Made by a program: the position numbers and the translations under genes | Notes under the pieces: model-generated | Databases searched by the model: none | Seen by the model: only the letters and a program-made list of their open reading frames with translations | Told to the model about the DNA's origin: nothing | Assembly (NCBI GenBank): GCA_964200185.2 | Contig: CAXNAD020000130.1 | Coordinates: forward strand, 1 to 28,222 | Direction: 5' to 3' | DNA from: Choristocarpus tenellus KU-1152 | Lineage: Eukaryota; Phaeophyceae | DNA length: 28,222 nucleotides | Part shown: positions 12,284-24,047 of the stretch, one piece after another | Numbering within the stretch: the stretch's first letter is position 1 | Layout of the letters: each line of letters opens with the position of its first letter

Positions 12284-14861
12284 TCACACACAGAGTAGGT
12301 GTCTCTCTTTGATCTCTGGTATCACAACCCCAGCCCACAAGCTAGAACTTGCCCTTGAGCAAGCCCTGCTCTCCTGGAACCTGGCAAGAAATAACGGACG
12401 CTCTACAGTTTGCGACAGCGTCTTCTTGTATGCCATCATTGGGCTTTGGTCAATGCCACCAAGATCCCAGATAGAGAAACCTGCAGAACGAAGGACCTGA
12501 ACCAAGAGCATAACAACACCATAAATAATGTGCTTGACGTTAGAGGAAGTGGGAATATACAGGTAGTGCATTCCCATTATTAGCTGGACACATTGTGCAA
12601 AGGAAAATTTTCCTTTATTATCTACACTTTCGATCTGACCTAACACAAGACATACCATGAAGCATCGCCTCTTACCTCTGTTTCCACCAGAGCAAGGATG
12701 AAGCCAGGCTGTAGTCGCCTGTACTTGTTGTCATAGAACCTTGGAAAGTGATAGGGCAGACTGGGTAAGAAACACATGTGATATTTCTTGTGACACAATG
12801 CGACTTTTCGATATATTCACTAAACATTGAGATAGGTCTATGTCCACAAAGTATATACAGTAGTAATTGTAAAAATAACAAACCATGTTGTCAAACCACA
12901 AATAAAAGCCAGAGAAAAGCTTGAAATGTGGCATTAACAATGCCCGCACCTGGTAGCAACATAAAAGGACCCTCCCACTGCATTTCCAAAGTCTGCAGCA
13001 ATCATTTCCTCTCCAAGCCACAGCTCAAAGCAGAAAAAGCTTCCTAAGCCCAATACCTGGCTTGACCCACCATCTCCTGAAGGCAAAGCCATCTCAGGCT
13101 TCGACTGTACAATTACCTCTGTCTTCTGTCCAGAACCAACAGTACACTGGGCCCTCCCTGGTCCAACATTAGGGGGTTCAGTATTACTACCACGGGACAT
13201 GAAGCACCAGAGGTCTTCTAGGGCAGGCCCGACCCATGCATCACTGTGGTGCTCTCGGAGCTTGGCAACTGCCAATCTTGTACAGACAAACACCACCAAA
13301 CATTTGGAAGGGGTGGAAAGGGGGGAGAGACAGTTGATAGTTTCACTGGTGGTATCCAGAGTGCAGTATTTTAGTATCATGGTAAGCATATTGATACATG
13401 GCACCAATCCAGCTCATTTTTTGCAACAAGCAATAGATACTGAGCACTCCAAATTACTCCAGGATACCAAGTACCTTAGGCATACCAGGGACCGAAATTA
13501 GCGAATAAGGTGTACTTCTAGATATAAAGGTTCACACCATCCACTCCGAGAAACCAGACTGAAAGGAGTTGGAATACTGTTGGAGTGTGGTCAGTAACTA
13601 TTGGATTGAACAGAGGTAACATAAGACATCTACTCCTGTGCTGTGTTATCTATGAACACAGAAGAACTTTTCAACCACCACAACAGTAGCTGGCTGTAGG
13701 CACAAAAAGTTCTACAGGACTACATGGAAACGCCAGCCCCACCTTATATCAGTGTTAATGCGAAGGGATAGCACCTCGCCTTTTCTTCCCTCTGCCACTG
13801 CAGCTGCTCGTTCCCTGCTCCTCAGGATCCTAGCAATGTCCTTATGCTTTGCCTTCAGTCTCTTGTGAGTATTAGACACATCCCCCACTCCCCTGTCTTG
13901 CTCACTTCCACCTCCATCTGGCCTGTCCTTTCCAACAGTGCAACGAGAAAATGCAGCACAAAATAATTAACACCCACAGGGAGGGGAGGTACACAATCAG
14001 TTGGTTCACATGCAACAGAGAGCAGTTGTCCGCAAAGTTTATAATTCCAATCCCTTCCAGGACTGGAAGATTCTTATGCCCTTAAGATTGGAGATAAATC
14101 AGAATCCGGATGCCTTCACACAGGTGCAGCAAGGGCCCTCCTCCATTTTTTCCAGTAAGAGGGTATACAGGCAAAAGTCTCCTCCCATGTCCCCGATATC
14201 TATGCCCCACCCATATATAGCAGTAATAACAACTGAATCAGTCCATAGATATCAGCACTATCTAATAAAGAGTATCATGCAGGATCACTAGCCCTCACAG
14301 TCCCAGAACTTCCTCAAGTCAACCCAAAGTTGTATCCACCTTAGCCAAATGACAGCCCTGTACAAGTCCATCAAAGGTATCACAGTTGCCTCCTCGCGGG
14401 TAGCCAGGTACCCAAACCCAACAGAAAGAAGACTATTGACCAGCATGGCAGCCTCAGAGAGCTCTTCCTTTCCTCGTACCCCATCTGTTTGCTGACGAAT
14501 GCGATACCCCAACATTGAACCCAATGATACCGTCCCCATCAGCGTTTCCTGCAATTCACTAACAGCAAGACCAAAATGATCTCTGATGCTATCTTCACGT
14601 GCCCTCGCTCCTTGCTCTAATCCTGTTCCCTGCTGTTGCTGCTGCAAAGAAGCAGCACCATTGATAGGGAGAGCAAAAGACCAGCGAAGCCTTCCCATTG
14701 AAAGCTCTGCTCCCACTCCATTGAAGCCAAGGACCATCAGACGCATGCGCCCTGCACATGCCATAGTCCATACTTGTTGCATTGCCTCCCAGACGCAGTC
14801 CTCGAGCTTCTTTTTCCCACTATCCTCTCCAAAATTTCCACCAGATCTATGACAAGCACAG
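12284..14861 (-). CDS. Leucyl/phenylalanyl-tRNA-protein transferase (Aat)-like domain, exons 8-12 of the minus-strand gene
   Basis: Exons on the minus strand: 14340-14861, 13743-13922, 12950-13276, 12676-12739, 12284-12496 (stop TGA). Each junction keeps phase. The product resembles Aat, a GNAT-fold enzyme that attaches Leu or Phe from a charged tRNA to protein N-termini. Matching segments in order: LVNSLLSVGFGYLATREE, then GEVLSLRINTDIRLAVAKLR, then FELWLGEEMIAADFGNAVGG, FYDNKYRRLQPG, and the diagnostic GFSIWDLGGIDQSPMMAYKK. About 50 mostly low-complexity residues (from SRGSNTEPPN to the GLGSFF before FELW) interrupt the domain in the third of these exons. The WDLGG Asp aligns with E. coli Asp186, but the Gln two residues later is Gly, and the GESM motif is not conserved. 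Exon 8 starts after a strong acceptor (CGCCCCATTTTAG), so it is not a first exon. It joins in phase to the exons at 15040-18407, giving a possible fusion. A stand-alone gene with a small unseen first exon is the alternative. Confidence 0.75.
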
Positions 14862-15039
14862 CTAAAATGGGGCGAACACCAGCAGGAACAATTCTCACCA
14901 AGGTTGAATAGCAAGGATGTTTGTGGGTTGTAGTTTAGTCATCAACATACATACATGTTCCCATTAAATGTAGAGCTCACAATTGAAAAGCACTGTACTA
15001 TTGCACTTTTTTGAGTCAATCTATCATCAATCCATCTAC

Positions 15040-18000
15040 TCATGTACATGCCTAAGTGTAAGTTCACATGTTGCTGATTTGAGTCTTTCCAGGCTGCGAA
15101 GTTCACTGTCCTCAGGACCAAAGCGGGCTCCAAGGTATTCCATGTAGCCACCCAAACAAACATCCACCTCCTCTAGTGCTAGCATGAGGGGACGTTTGTC
15201 CGAAGCCTGAGAAGTATATTTGCACCGGCAATTGTTTCTTTGTAAAAAAAAGAGGATCAGTGAGACCATTAAAGCCGTGTTTACACCAATCGAAAGCTGT
15301 GAAGGCATTTCGGTTTTGAGGTGTATGAAGTGGTACGATACTCTCTGAACTCTTGACTTCTTAAAAATCCACAATAAAATGAATTGTGGAAGTCCTGTCC
15401 ACCAGCTCACATCATGCTTGGCTCGGATGACACCTTTGGCAGCGTCTATGAGAGGCTTGGGTACAAGGCCTCCTATCCCTAACCCCATTTCATCCATGTC
15501 TGCAAACTGGAGCACATTGGCACAAAGTCGTCCCAACGCTGTGGCATCTTGGACATCCAATGCCTTTACACAATAGGCAACAGCACATCCACAGGAGAGG
15601 CAATAGATCAAGAGTTTATCGAAGGGGAAAGGCAAGGGAAGAGAGGACATGAAGGCACACTTAGCATCCTGAGTATGATTACCTAACACAAAAGCACGGC
15701 AAACTAGATGGGTGCAACAAGGTTCAAAGCACCATCCGAGCATCGAAAGTACCCACACAGATGCCATCAATACAAAGACTCAACAGAAATAAGCCACCAA
15801 TATGGCTAATCTGTTGACCAGGAATGGCAGCAACAGAACTCACATATCACAGACAAATAATCTTGGATTGAACAAAACACACTAATTAGAGAATAAACGT
15901 ACTAGAAAGAGGAGGTCTGAAGGAGAAACATTTGCTTTGAGCACAATTACCACCAAAAATCTTGTTTATTATTAAAGCATGTGACAGACTCAAAGGCTCT
16001 TCTCATGTTAATGGTATATCAAGGACAGAAATAATGTAGTGCACAGCCTTCTCCCAGCAGTGCCACCTCCCTTAATAACTCTACTGATTCTGAAGCAGCT
16101 ACTGTTTACAATATCACCAAAACTGTCATCAATCAGATTTTGGAGGATTAATTACAAGAAAATATAAAAAGAGAGCTTTGACAGAAAACTACATTTTCAC
16201 AAGACCCAGCATAAAGCAACCTCTTGAATCTACCGTATTCTCTGTTCCAAGTCTCTCACCACACCCCCCAAACTCCAAGCTATCACTAGGACATCACCTT
16301 GGACAGCATGTCTTTCAGGCTGTTCACCATTGCCTCGAGACTGCCTGTCCCCATGCTGCGAATCATCATCCCAAATACATGGTTGGAAGCTCCCATTGTT
16401 AGCCTGAGAAAAGAGAGTGTGCACCTTCATTGTCACGCCAAGAACAAACTGTGCAGGAAGTAGGAGACAAGAGGTCACAGCACCTCCTCCAGTTAGGGAG
16501 AGAGATGTCTTGACTTACAAAAAAGGCTACAGTACTGTAGCCATGTCCACTTATTTCGCATAATTTACTACTTTGACCTGCAGTAGAGCACAAACTATAA
16601 CAGACCTTACACCGCTTTGTCACAAAAACTTGAACAACTAATACAAGTACCTCAGATCATCCTCTACTGCAACAACCATGTTCAATAGCGCTGTTTCCAG
16701 GTCTCGGGTCCATCTGATGCCACTGGGGTCAGGACGTTCACTCTCTGTTGCACTCTCATTCAAATGCTCATTGCCCAGGCCATCTGGGGTTGAGTCAGGC
16801 AGAGTTGTGCGAACAGATCCATAGCCCCAGATGAATGAATCCATAGCGGCATTCAGAGCACGGGCCAATCTATATGAAGGAGAGGATGACAGCAACTCAA
16901 TCCTTAGTGTGTAAGAGGAATAGAGAACGTCGCAGAGTCAGGGGAGGCAAGGACAAGAGTAGAGGTTTGGTCCGATTGCTAAGAAGATGTCAATTTCAAA
17001 TAAGAGTCACAAGTTGATTGGACATTCCTAGTTTTCCACAGATTATAACATCAGATACTGCATATAAACTACACTATCCTGAATCAATTGAATGTTTGGC
17101 CTTATTGACCCAGATGGCACCAAGGCTCATCATATACAAGAGCCTCGATTTAAATTAAGACCAAAACAGTATTACATAATAGGCAATATATGAGGTGGTG
17201 TTGGGGACTTACCAGGCCTCAGTCACCGATAATCGACTATGTTCCTGCTTCCTTGTGGAGGTCTTGCAGTTGCCCTTGGGTCCTCCCTTGCCCTTGCCCT
17301 TGCCCTTGCCCTTACCCCTGCCTTTGTCTTTTGTGCTCAAGGTGCAATTCCTCGCTTCTGTTTTGTCCATGGTCCCATCTCCCTTACCCCCTCCATTATA
17401 TGGGATATCTGAAAACGACCCTTTCTCAACCTCACCACAACTTGCACAACCATCAAAAGGCTTCAGGCGAGGAGTCCTGTTCGGTAGGATTACCGCAGCA
17501 TTCTCAGCTTTGGGAGGATCCTGCGGAGATTTTGTGCGTAGTTCACAAGGGTTAGAATGGTTGCACCAGTTGGGGGGAGCTATCAAGCATCGCTTCAAGC
17601 AGCTCAAACCTGCACGTGCAAAGAAAGGGACTGAGAACAAGCAATCTGGTTGGTGTTTATACACAACAATACAATCACTGCGCAAGTGCAAGCACACCAT
17701 TTGGTTAAGTGAGAAGCAGTCAACCGAATCGGGTTCTTCGCGACACACTGGATTCGAATACAATGGTGTATGCACCTCATGCTCATTGACATTTGTACAC
17801 AGTAAGTAACACTACCAAAGGCCATACATTCTACATGAGAGTCAAGGTTCAATTTTCCAGGAATAGACCCTTACCTGGGCTCGAAAGACTGCTCGGACAG
17901 TGTACATCCCAAACGTGTCAAGTTGGAAGCAACAACGACATGTAAAATTCGATATCACCGTCCTTAAGCCCGAGTTCACTGGCGATTGGACCTCCAGATG

Positions 18001-18407
18001 AAGGAACGGTTCTTCACCGATAAATACAGCAACATCACCCCGTCGCACCTTTACCAACAAGGAGTAGACACTGTCAATCTAGGGCTACACATGCTGCAAG
18101 TGTAGGATAGGTCGAGGCAGACGTGTGTGTTGTCGAGGCACTTAGGGGCTGGTGCTGGCCTTAACAAGTGACTGACCTCCTCAACATGAGTAGAGATGCC
18201 CCCTCTTGCCAAATGAAAGATCCTTATGTTTACTCCCTCCGACAGCTCCTCCACCAGCTGCTGGGTTACTTGGCCATTGGTTGAAGCAAGTAAGCACAAT
18301 GCCATCTCAAGCTCAACCCCAAGGACTTGGTGGAGCTCTTCAACAACCTCTAGGTCCAGCATCTCCTCCTCCTCCTTCTCCGCCTCCAAGTCATCTTCTC
18401 CCTCCAT
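15040..18407 (-). CDS. N-terminal part (exons 1-7) of the minus-strand gene, unrecognised
   Basis: Exons: 18177-18407, 17875-18078, 17213-17811, 16651-16902, 16298-16403, 15411-15668, 15040-15206. Phases agree throughout. The ATG at 18407 has an in-frame TAA nine bases upstream, and the first donor is GTCAGT. The 605-residue product starts acidic (MEGEDDLEAEKEEEEMLDLE), is cysteine-containing in exon 3 (NPVCREEPDSVDCFSLNQMV), then has a KGKGKGKGKG run, then looks helical (LARALNAAMDSFIWGYGS, LEAMVNSLKDMLSK, LEEVDVCLGGYMEYLGARFG). I recognise no family. Intron 2 is only 63 nt. Exon 7 is open to a TAG at 15036-15038, so the gene may end there. Alternatively a weak donor (GA|GTAGAT at 15039) joins in phase to the Aat-like exons and gives 1,040 residues in all. 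Confidence 0.6.
17285..17317 (-). repeat. In-frame hexanucleotide repeat coding Lys-Gly
   Basis: The plus strand shows about five tandem CCCTTG units. On the coding minus strand these are AAGGGC/AAGGGG-type codon pairs giving alternating Lys-Gly inside exon 3 of the minus-strand gene. Near-perfect repetition implies recent slippage and probable length variation between individuals. Confidence 0.85.
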
Positions 18408-21206
18408 TAATTCTTACACCTCTAGTTCCTAGATACGACTAAAATCTTTGCTCTTTGTGGTTCCTCACACTTCCTGAACTTGACATTATGTACTTGAACG
18501 CGATGTTGGTTTGATGTTCGTCAACACGAAAGAAATCGAGAGATGATTTAGTCATGTCAACTTCATCTGATCTGCCCACATATAAAACTCTATTATTATT
18601 AATGGGGGAAGAGAAGGTTATTATGATTTCATACAAAATCAAATTGGACATTTATTAATTTTTTGGAGCATTTCTCATGACAGAATAAGGGAGTTGTTTG
18701 TCATTGTCACATCTGTAAATATCTAAATTAGATCGCATTCTTGAATTCTTGAATATATCAATTTTTCTACTTGTACCAATAATAATCATTCTCAGTAATC
18801 TAAACATACAAAGAGGTAAGACTGGACCTTCAAAACACATCCATCGACAATTGTTTCTCTGTTTCGATTAAATCGCGACCTACACGATGATAGGATTCAA
18901 TAGGAAAGATTCAAACATGATTCACAATTATACAAATAGGTAGGAATGTTTTGATTTGGAAATCTGGTATATAACTCACTCCCATCGAGGATATTGTCAA
19001 ACCGATTTCATCATCGTAACTAGGGTATTCTAATAATTGTTCAGTTCAAACATCACATTAAAGTGACAATATTTGTGGTTTGGGCAAAGCACTCGGTCAT
19101 TGACAGACGAGGAACTTCTGAGGTCTTCCAACAAATCTAAGACTTGTGCATTTGGATGAGATACAGTTTCTCATCTGCATGGACGATCAGAAGCACTACT
19201 TCAATGATTGATTGCCACGAGTCTTCTTGCCCACAAGATACAGCGAAAGGGCCACATTACCTATTGTCCCAATACTTCGCGGTACATTTCTTCCAAGTCC
19301 AAATGAACATTATATTTTACCCAAACGTAGTATATGTGCAAAGAGAACCTTGCAGGTGATCACGTTCAGGGAAGAGCTGGATGGGAGAACGGACTTGCCT
19401 ATAGATATTGTGTTCACCTTGCATTATTTAGTAAACCCCTGGAAAAATACCAGGTTGTCAAGTGCGGGTTTCCCCCTATACATTGTAAATGCCTCTACAC
19501 CATCGGGATATAGCTTTCTCGTTAATAACCAGCTACTTTGTACAACTCATCTTGTCCAGAAGCAATTGCCAAAGAACAAACAAGCAACCTTCGCGCTATC
19601 ATACTCATAACAACACCTCCAAGCCTCATAAAATTTTATCCTTGCACTTGGCGTATTCCTCAGTGCACTGTTAATAGTTTAGCATTAACTGTCCCTAAAT
19701 ACCCAGGATGCCTTCTCACTATACAGTATACTGTGTGATACTACATACATGGCATTGGTGATACGTCCTTTTCCGAAACACAATAGGAAGAGGGGCGGAG
19801 GGTTGAGCAGAAAGGGATGGGTAAAATAATGTTTTAGACGAATTATTTCAGAGACTGCTGAACTGGTCATCTCCAAAACACTTCTGAGCTTTAAATTAGA
19901 GACTCCAGTTCGACGGGTTAGGAGAGGATCGACATATCTTCTCTTAATTATCGTCCACTACAATGGTCAGTTTAGGAGTGCTGCTTTTTTTATTTTCTTG
20001 TTCTCCAATTGTTTTGATAGAATACCTCTATGATAGTTGGTGCAGTATATAATATAATGCAGTCCTTTCTGTGGTTAAGTCATATTCCTCACGTTATCTT
20101 TTCTCTTTTCCAGTCTTATATTTCTACGATGTTCTGTTGCCCTCGCCCCCCTATATTTTTTTTGTTTTTCCTACATGACAAATCCCTCCAATATATCAGT
20201 GGGCAGAATATTAAATCCAGTAGTAAAGGTTGTGATTTCTTGGACAGTGGCCGTTGTGTTACACAGACAGGATGCTCATCATAGAGTTACTTCTAGTCGT
20301 CCTTACAGATTAAAATCTGCCTTTCATCCACATTCACGAAGTATTCGAAATGGTGGAACCTCGTCCAGCCTCCAGTCTCTAGGTGACCCGGAGAGTTGCC
20401 CTTGTTATCCTTTGTAACCTGCACTCATCATTAAGGAATGTGTTAAGATAGGTTGAAGAGGACGCCTTAAAATCAAGCTTGATCGTGTTGTTATGGAGAG
20501 TGAAGAGTGGGATGCCCAACTGAGTCGCCATCGTGGGAATCATCGCCGGGCATCTGGTTAGGTCGATCACGTTGATATCTTTGATGCAGCAGAATTCCCC
20601 CTCTCTCTGCCGTATACCACTACTGTTGTGCAGATCCATAACACCAGCATTCTTTGGGTCTTGTCGACCTTCCAAAGCCTTAAAATTATCAGAATATTAC
20701 TCTGAAACACTTCATCAGTTCACTTAAAGTCGCCATGGATGCAGGAGTCATAATTGTTAGTTTGAAGCACTTCTGGAATCGGCCCTCTTTCAAGTGCCGT
20801 AAGATTCGTTCCTTTGATAATCCTGGATATAAGTGGTGTGTGTGTGTAGTGAGAGTGATCAGACTGGATTTGAAATTGAGGTCTTCGTTTCACCTTTCTC
20901 TGTAGTGGTACACCTTCTCAACACTACAAACATCGCTTTGAATAACATATTTGAACCGACCAATGAAAGTGTGGTCTACACGATAGTGAGATCGGTTTTT
21001 GAAATGTTGAGGGAATGATATACGATATAATGTATGTCCCAACCTAAAGAATACTTCAATATTTCTAGAGGTATCAATAACACGAAATAGAGGAAATCGT
21101 TCATTGTTCACTACCTCCAACCCCCACCCATCGCACAGGCAACCGCTCACAGGCCGCCGGCCACAGGTAACACCCCACAGCCACAGCTCCTTAACGGATA
21201 CGACAG
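18408..21206. other. Divergent intergenic space holding decayed protein-like frames
   Basis: This space lies between the minus-strand gene starting at 18407 and the UFL1-like exons from 21207, so it must contain both promoters and the first UFL1-like exon, which I could not place. It is AT-rich, and several frames read like real protein but are broken by stops and shifts. Minus strand: about 18439-18651 (SSLDFFRVDEHQTNIAFKYI), 18655-18960 (SYHRVGRDLIETEKQLSMD, then after a shift EGPVLPLCMFRLL) and 20379-20690 (DLTRCPAMIPTMATQLGIPL). Plus strand: about 19140-19610 (IQFLICMDDQKHYFND, a stop, then LPRVFLPTRYSERATLPIVP). None has a start with a long intact frame. I read them as remnants of a dead mobile or viral element, family unknown. 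Confidence 0.4.
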
Positions 21207-24047
21207 CAGTTTCTGTACCTCATCAAGACAGTTGCCGATATGCTGACAGGGGGAAACTTCCTTCTTCTAAAGCTTCAAGGCTTGGGTCTGGAGGTATATC
21301 TAACATGATAGAGAGGGGGGTAATTTGCGTTGTTAAATGAAAGATGGGGGTAATGGATGGACCTTCAAGTGGGGATCATGCGGCTAGGCAATGACTAGTT
21401 GTGAGGGACTGGAAATTTGGAGATTCACTCACTTCAATTACCACACAGGTTATACCCACCTGTGATGGTGGATATTTCATGACGCCGGATGCACTGGAGC
21501 AAGAAATATTTGAGGATCTGCAAACTGCCGGAGGGAGGATAGCGTGCACAGCCCTTTCTATTTCAAAGGTGAGGAGGATATATTCCCACGAGCTGTTCAC
21601 ATCGCCCAGAATGTGAGTATTATGGAGGAGGTGGAGATGACAGACCCCTTGTTCAGTAAACGAATATTCGGTGATCGATATTCATTGGTCAGATTCCACC
21701 CACCAGAATAGTGGTTTTCTCCGCTAGGATGCCATTCCCTCTTTAACATATTGTCAGAAATCCTCTAGGCGGAGTTTTATCGTGGTTTGCGTATTGGATC
21801 AGTACCATGTTTGTCCCTGGTGTCTCATTCTAGTTGTCTCATATAATGTCGCGCAAACTCCGTATTTCAGAGGTCTGTTGCATCCTCCTGAACCAAACTG
21901 CGCGGCAGACATGAGTTGTTGCTCTAAGGATGCAGCTGGTAATTGGTTGAGATGAAATCTTCAAAGTATTCAATAAATATCTCCATGACCCCCCTCTTCT
22001 TATGTTTTGTGCAGTGTGACGGAGGTGTTAGCAATGCAGATCTAGAGGCAGCAATGGACCGCATTGTGGCATCCAGCCCATTGGTGCATTTGGTCCGAAG
22101 TAAGGGCCAGCTTGCTGAGCTGCTTACAGAGGGGTACCTGGATCAGCTGGCTAGAAAAGCAGAGGATTTGATTCATGCTGAAGGGCACATACTGATCAGC
22201 AACTTAGCACCTCTGTTTAATCTTCCTCTAGAGGTGTGCGTGTGTGTGTGTGTTTGTGTTTGTTCTGCCTTGACTTAACCTTTTCAAAATGGACCTCTGT
22301 GTCAAGTTTGTTCATTGACCTTATCAAGAACACTGTAATGTCTTCTCTCTTTCAAAGTAATGGACATGGTGGGTTCTATTGAATTTCCTGGTTTGCAATC
22401 TATTCTACAAATTGCTCGTCTCATGAAAGTGGGAATGCTTGCTGTATGACAGTAGCATAGCGATGTACTTGAAGTATATATTTTTGTGTTACTGGAAGGC
22501 AATGGAAAAATGTGTTGCAGAATGTGCATGTGCCATATTATGTAGAATAGCATATACACACCTCTCATGGTGATCGAAACAAGTGTCTTGTGGTTGAGAA
22601 ATCTATTCATATGTTAACTATTTATGGAAGAGATACCTCCTTCTGGCTGGAACTTTCAGGAAGTTGAATGATACTTCTGTGGACCACTTGCATGTGGTTA
22701 TGATATTGTACAACTCGTTGCATACCGTGAAACAGGCAAGATTTCTCTTTTATGCTAGAATGTAATAGTCAACACTTGTGCTCTTGATCTTTATGCACTC
22801 TAGGCCCAGAGGGTTCAGAGTTCATGTTTTGACATCACATATGGTCTACTTCAATGTTCTTTTCTTGGCTTGCAACTCCCTATGTGACCAGTAGAATATT
22901 CATCCACTGCATCATATGTTAGATTCCAGAGGGTGAGTGTGTGTACAGTCAATGTGGTCATTCTAAGGGTACCAAAGAGGATTACTACATGGTTCAGTGT
23001 GTGTTGCACTTTGGACTATGGTGTGAACTGCGCATGAGTAAAAGAGGTGCTAGAACAGATATATTTTGCTACTGCTGCAATCTCAATTTTGTTCCAGTTG
23101 CAGAGTGGCCGATCTGACTATGTACCTTCCAGGTGGTGTGTTCTTCTTGCATGAGGTGGAACGTATAGTTCACATTTCCTCCACGGCAGTTTTTTTCTCA
23201 TTCTTGTCATTATGTGCTTTCAGTTTTTATTTCACTTTGGCAAAGGGTGAATGAATTCCTTGCAAAGTCTGTCACATTTTTGAACGTCAAAGTATACTCT
23301 TAGCCCTCCCCCCTCCGTTCGCCCCTTCCCCCCCCCTCCGTTCACCCCCTGTCTACTCTCCTCTGACTCAATCCATTCATAACTTGACAATGAGCAGTTT
23401 ACGAAGAGCTTTATTGAAGCCCGAGTGGTTGGGCCCAAGGGGAGAGTGATGAGTAATGTGTCCATGAGGAGGGGAATACTGGTATCTGACTCTGAGGATA
23501 TCAGGCTGAGGAACAAGGTGAGAAATGCCAAGTATTCACTATGATATATCAGTGGCAGTTCCCAAGTTTTTGTGCATATCTCGAAGGTGTTTGGTGTTTC
23601 TTATGTTGTGGAAGATGGAGAAAGTGATGGTGTTGGAATATGATGTCTTTTTAACCTTGGTTGCATGATTTGATTAACATTATTTACACAAGACTCTGAT
23701 ATTCAATGGCAACTCACAGATTTTGAGCTCTGCCTCTGGGACTAGCTCTTTTCTTGTTTGGTAGTTTCCATTCTCCTATGAAGTAGCTTGGTGTTCAAAA
23801 AATGTTGGCTGCGTATAGAGCAATGAGGGCCTTCACCTTTACTGCTGTTGTTGATGTGCAAAACTGCTGCTGTGTGCGTACCTAGAACTCTTCCTCATGC
23901 ATGTGAATCATCTTTGATGTTCAGTTGTGTGAGCTGTGTGAGGAGGTGAAAGAGCCAATACCGCTGTTATCCCTCTCACGGTCCTGTGGAGGAGATGAGG
24001 AGGGCATGGTAGGCCTCATCAGTGACTCTGTCAGGGACCTCACACAG
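21207..24047 (+). CDS. UFL1: UFL1-like UFM1-protein E3 ligase, N-terminal exons
   Basis: Best-supported exons: 21207-21293, 21449-21568 and 22015-22233 (or 22235). They encode in order TVADMLTGGNFLLLKLQGLG, EVIPTCDGGYFMTPDALEQE, TAGGRI and LAELLTEGYLDQLARKAEDL. This follows the N-terminal winged-helix repeats of UFL1 in order and spacing: a LSERN..I..KL segment, then a DGKEY-TP segment, a RGGR segment, and an LI-E-YLD-LAE segment. UFL1 scaffolds transfer of UFM1 to ribosomal and other proteins at the ER with DDRGK1/UFBP1. Further exons in phase are 23098-23155, 23398-23517 (FTKSFIEARVVGPKGRVMSN, like the FTEAFVAR region) and 23925-24047; these are weaker. The exon with the start codon is not identified. 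The donor of the third exon lies in a GT-repeat, leaving two options two bases apart. Human UFL1 is about 794 residues, so most of this gene should lie further right. Confidence 0.6.
22234..22262. repeat. GT-rich microsatellite at an exon end
   Basis: A GTGTGCGTGTGTGTG... run begins exactly at the donor of the third UFL1-like exon, so several GT dinucleotides compete as splice donors. A shift of two bases changes the downstream phase. Confidence 0.8.

Noticed and set aside
14586-14852. Plus-strand open frame of 88 codons
   Set aside because: Antisense shadow of the large Aat-like exon at 14340-14861, with no splice support.
17735-17760. TTCGAATCC string resembling a tRNA B box on the minus strand
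   Set aside because: No matching A box or cloverleaf arms at the right spacing, and it lies in a long coding exon.
17195-17809. Plus-strand open frame of 204 codons
   Set aside because: It is antisense to exon 3 of the minus-strand gene; its length comes from the proline-leucine translation of the CCCTTG repeat.
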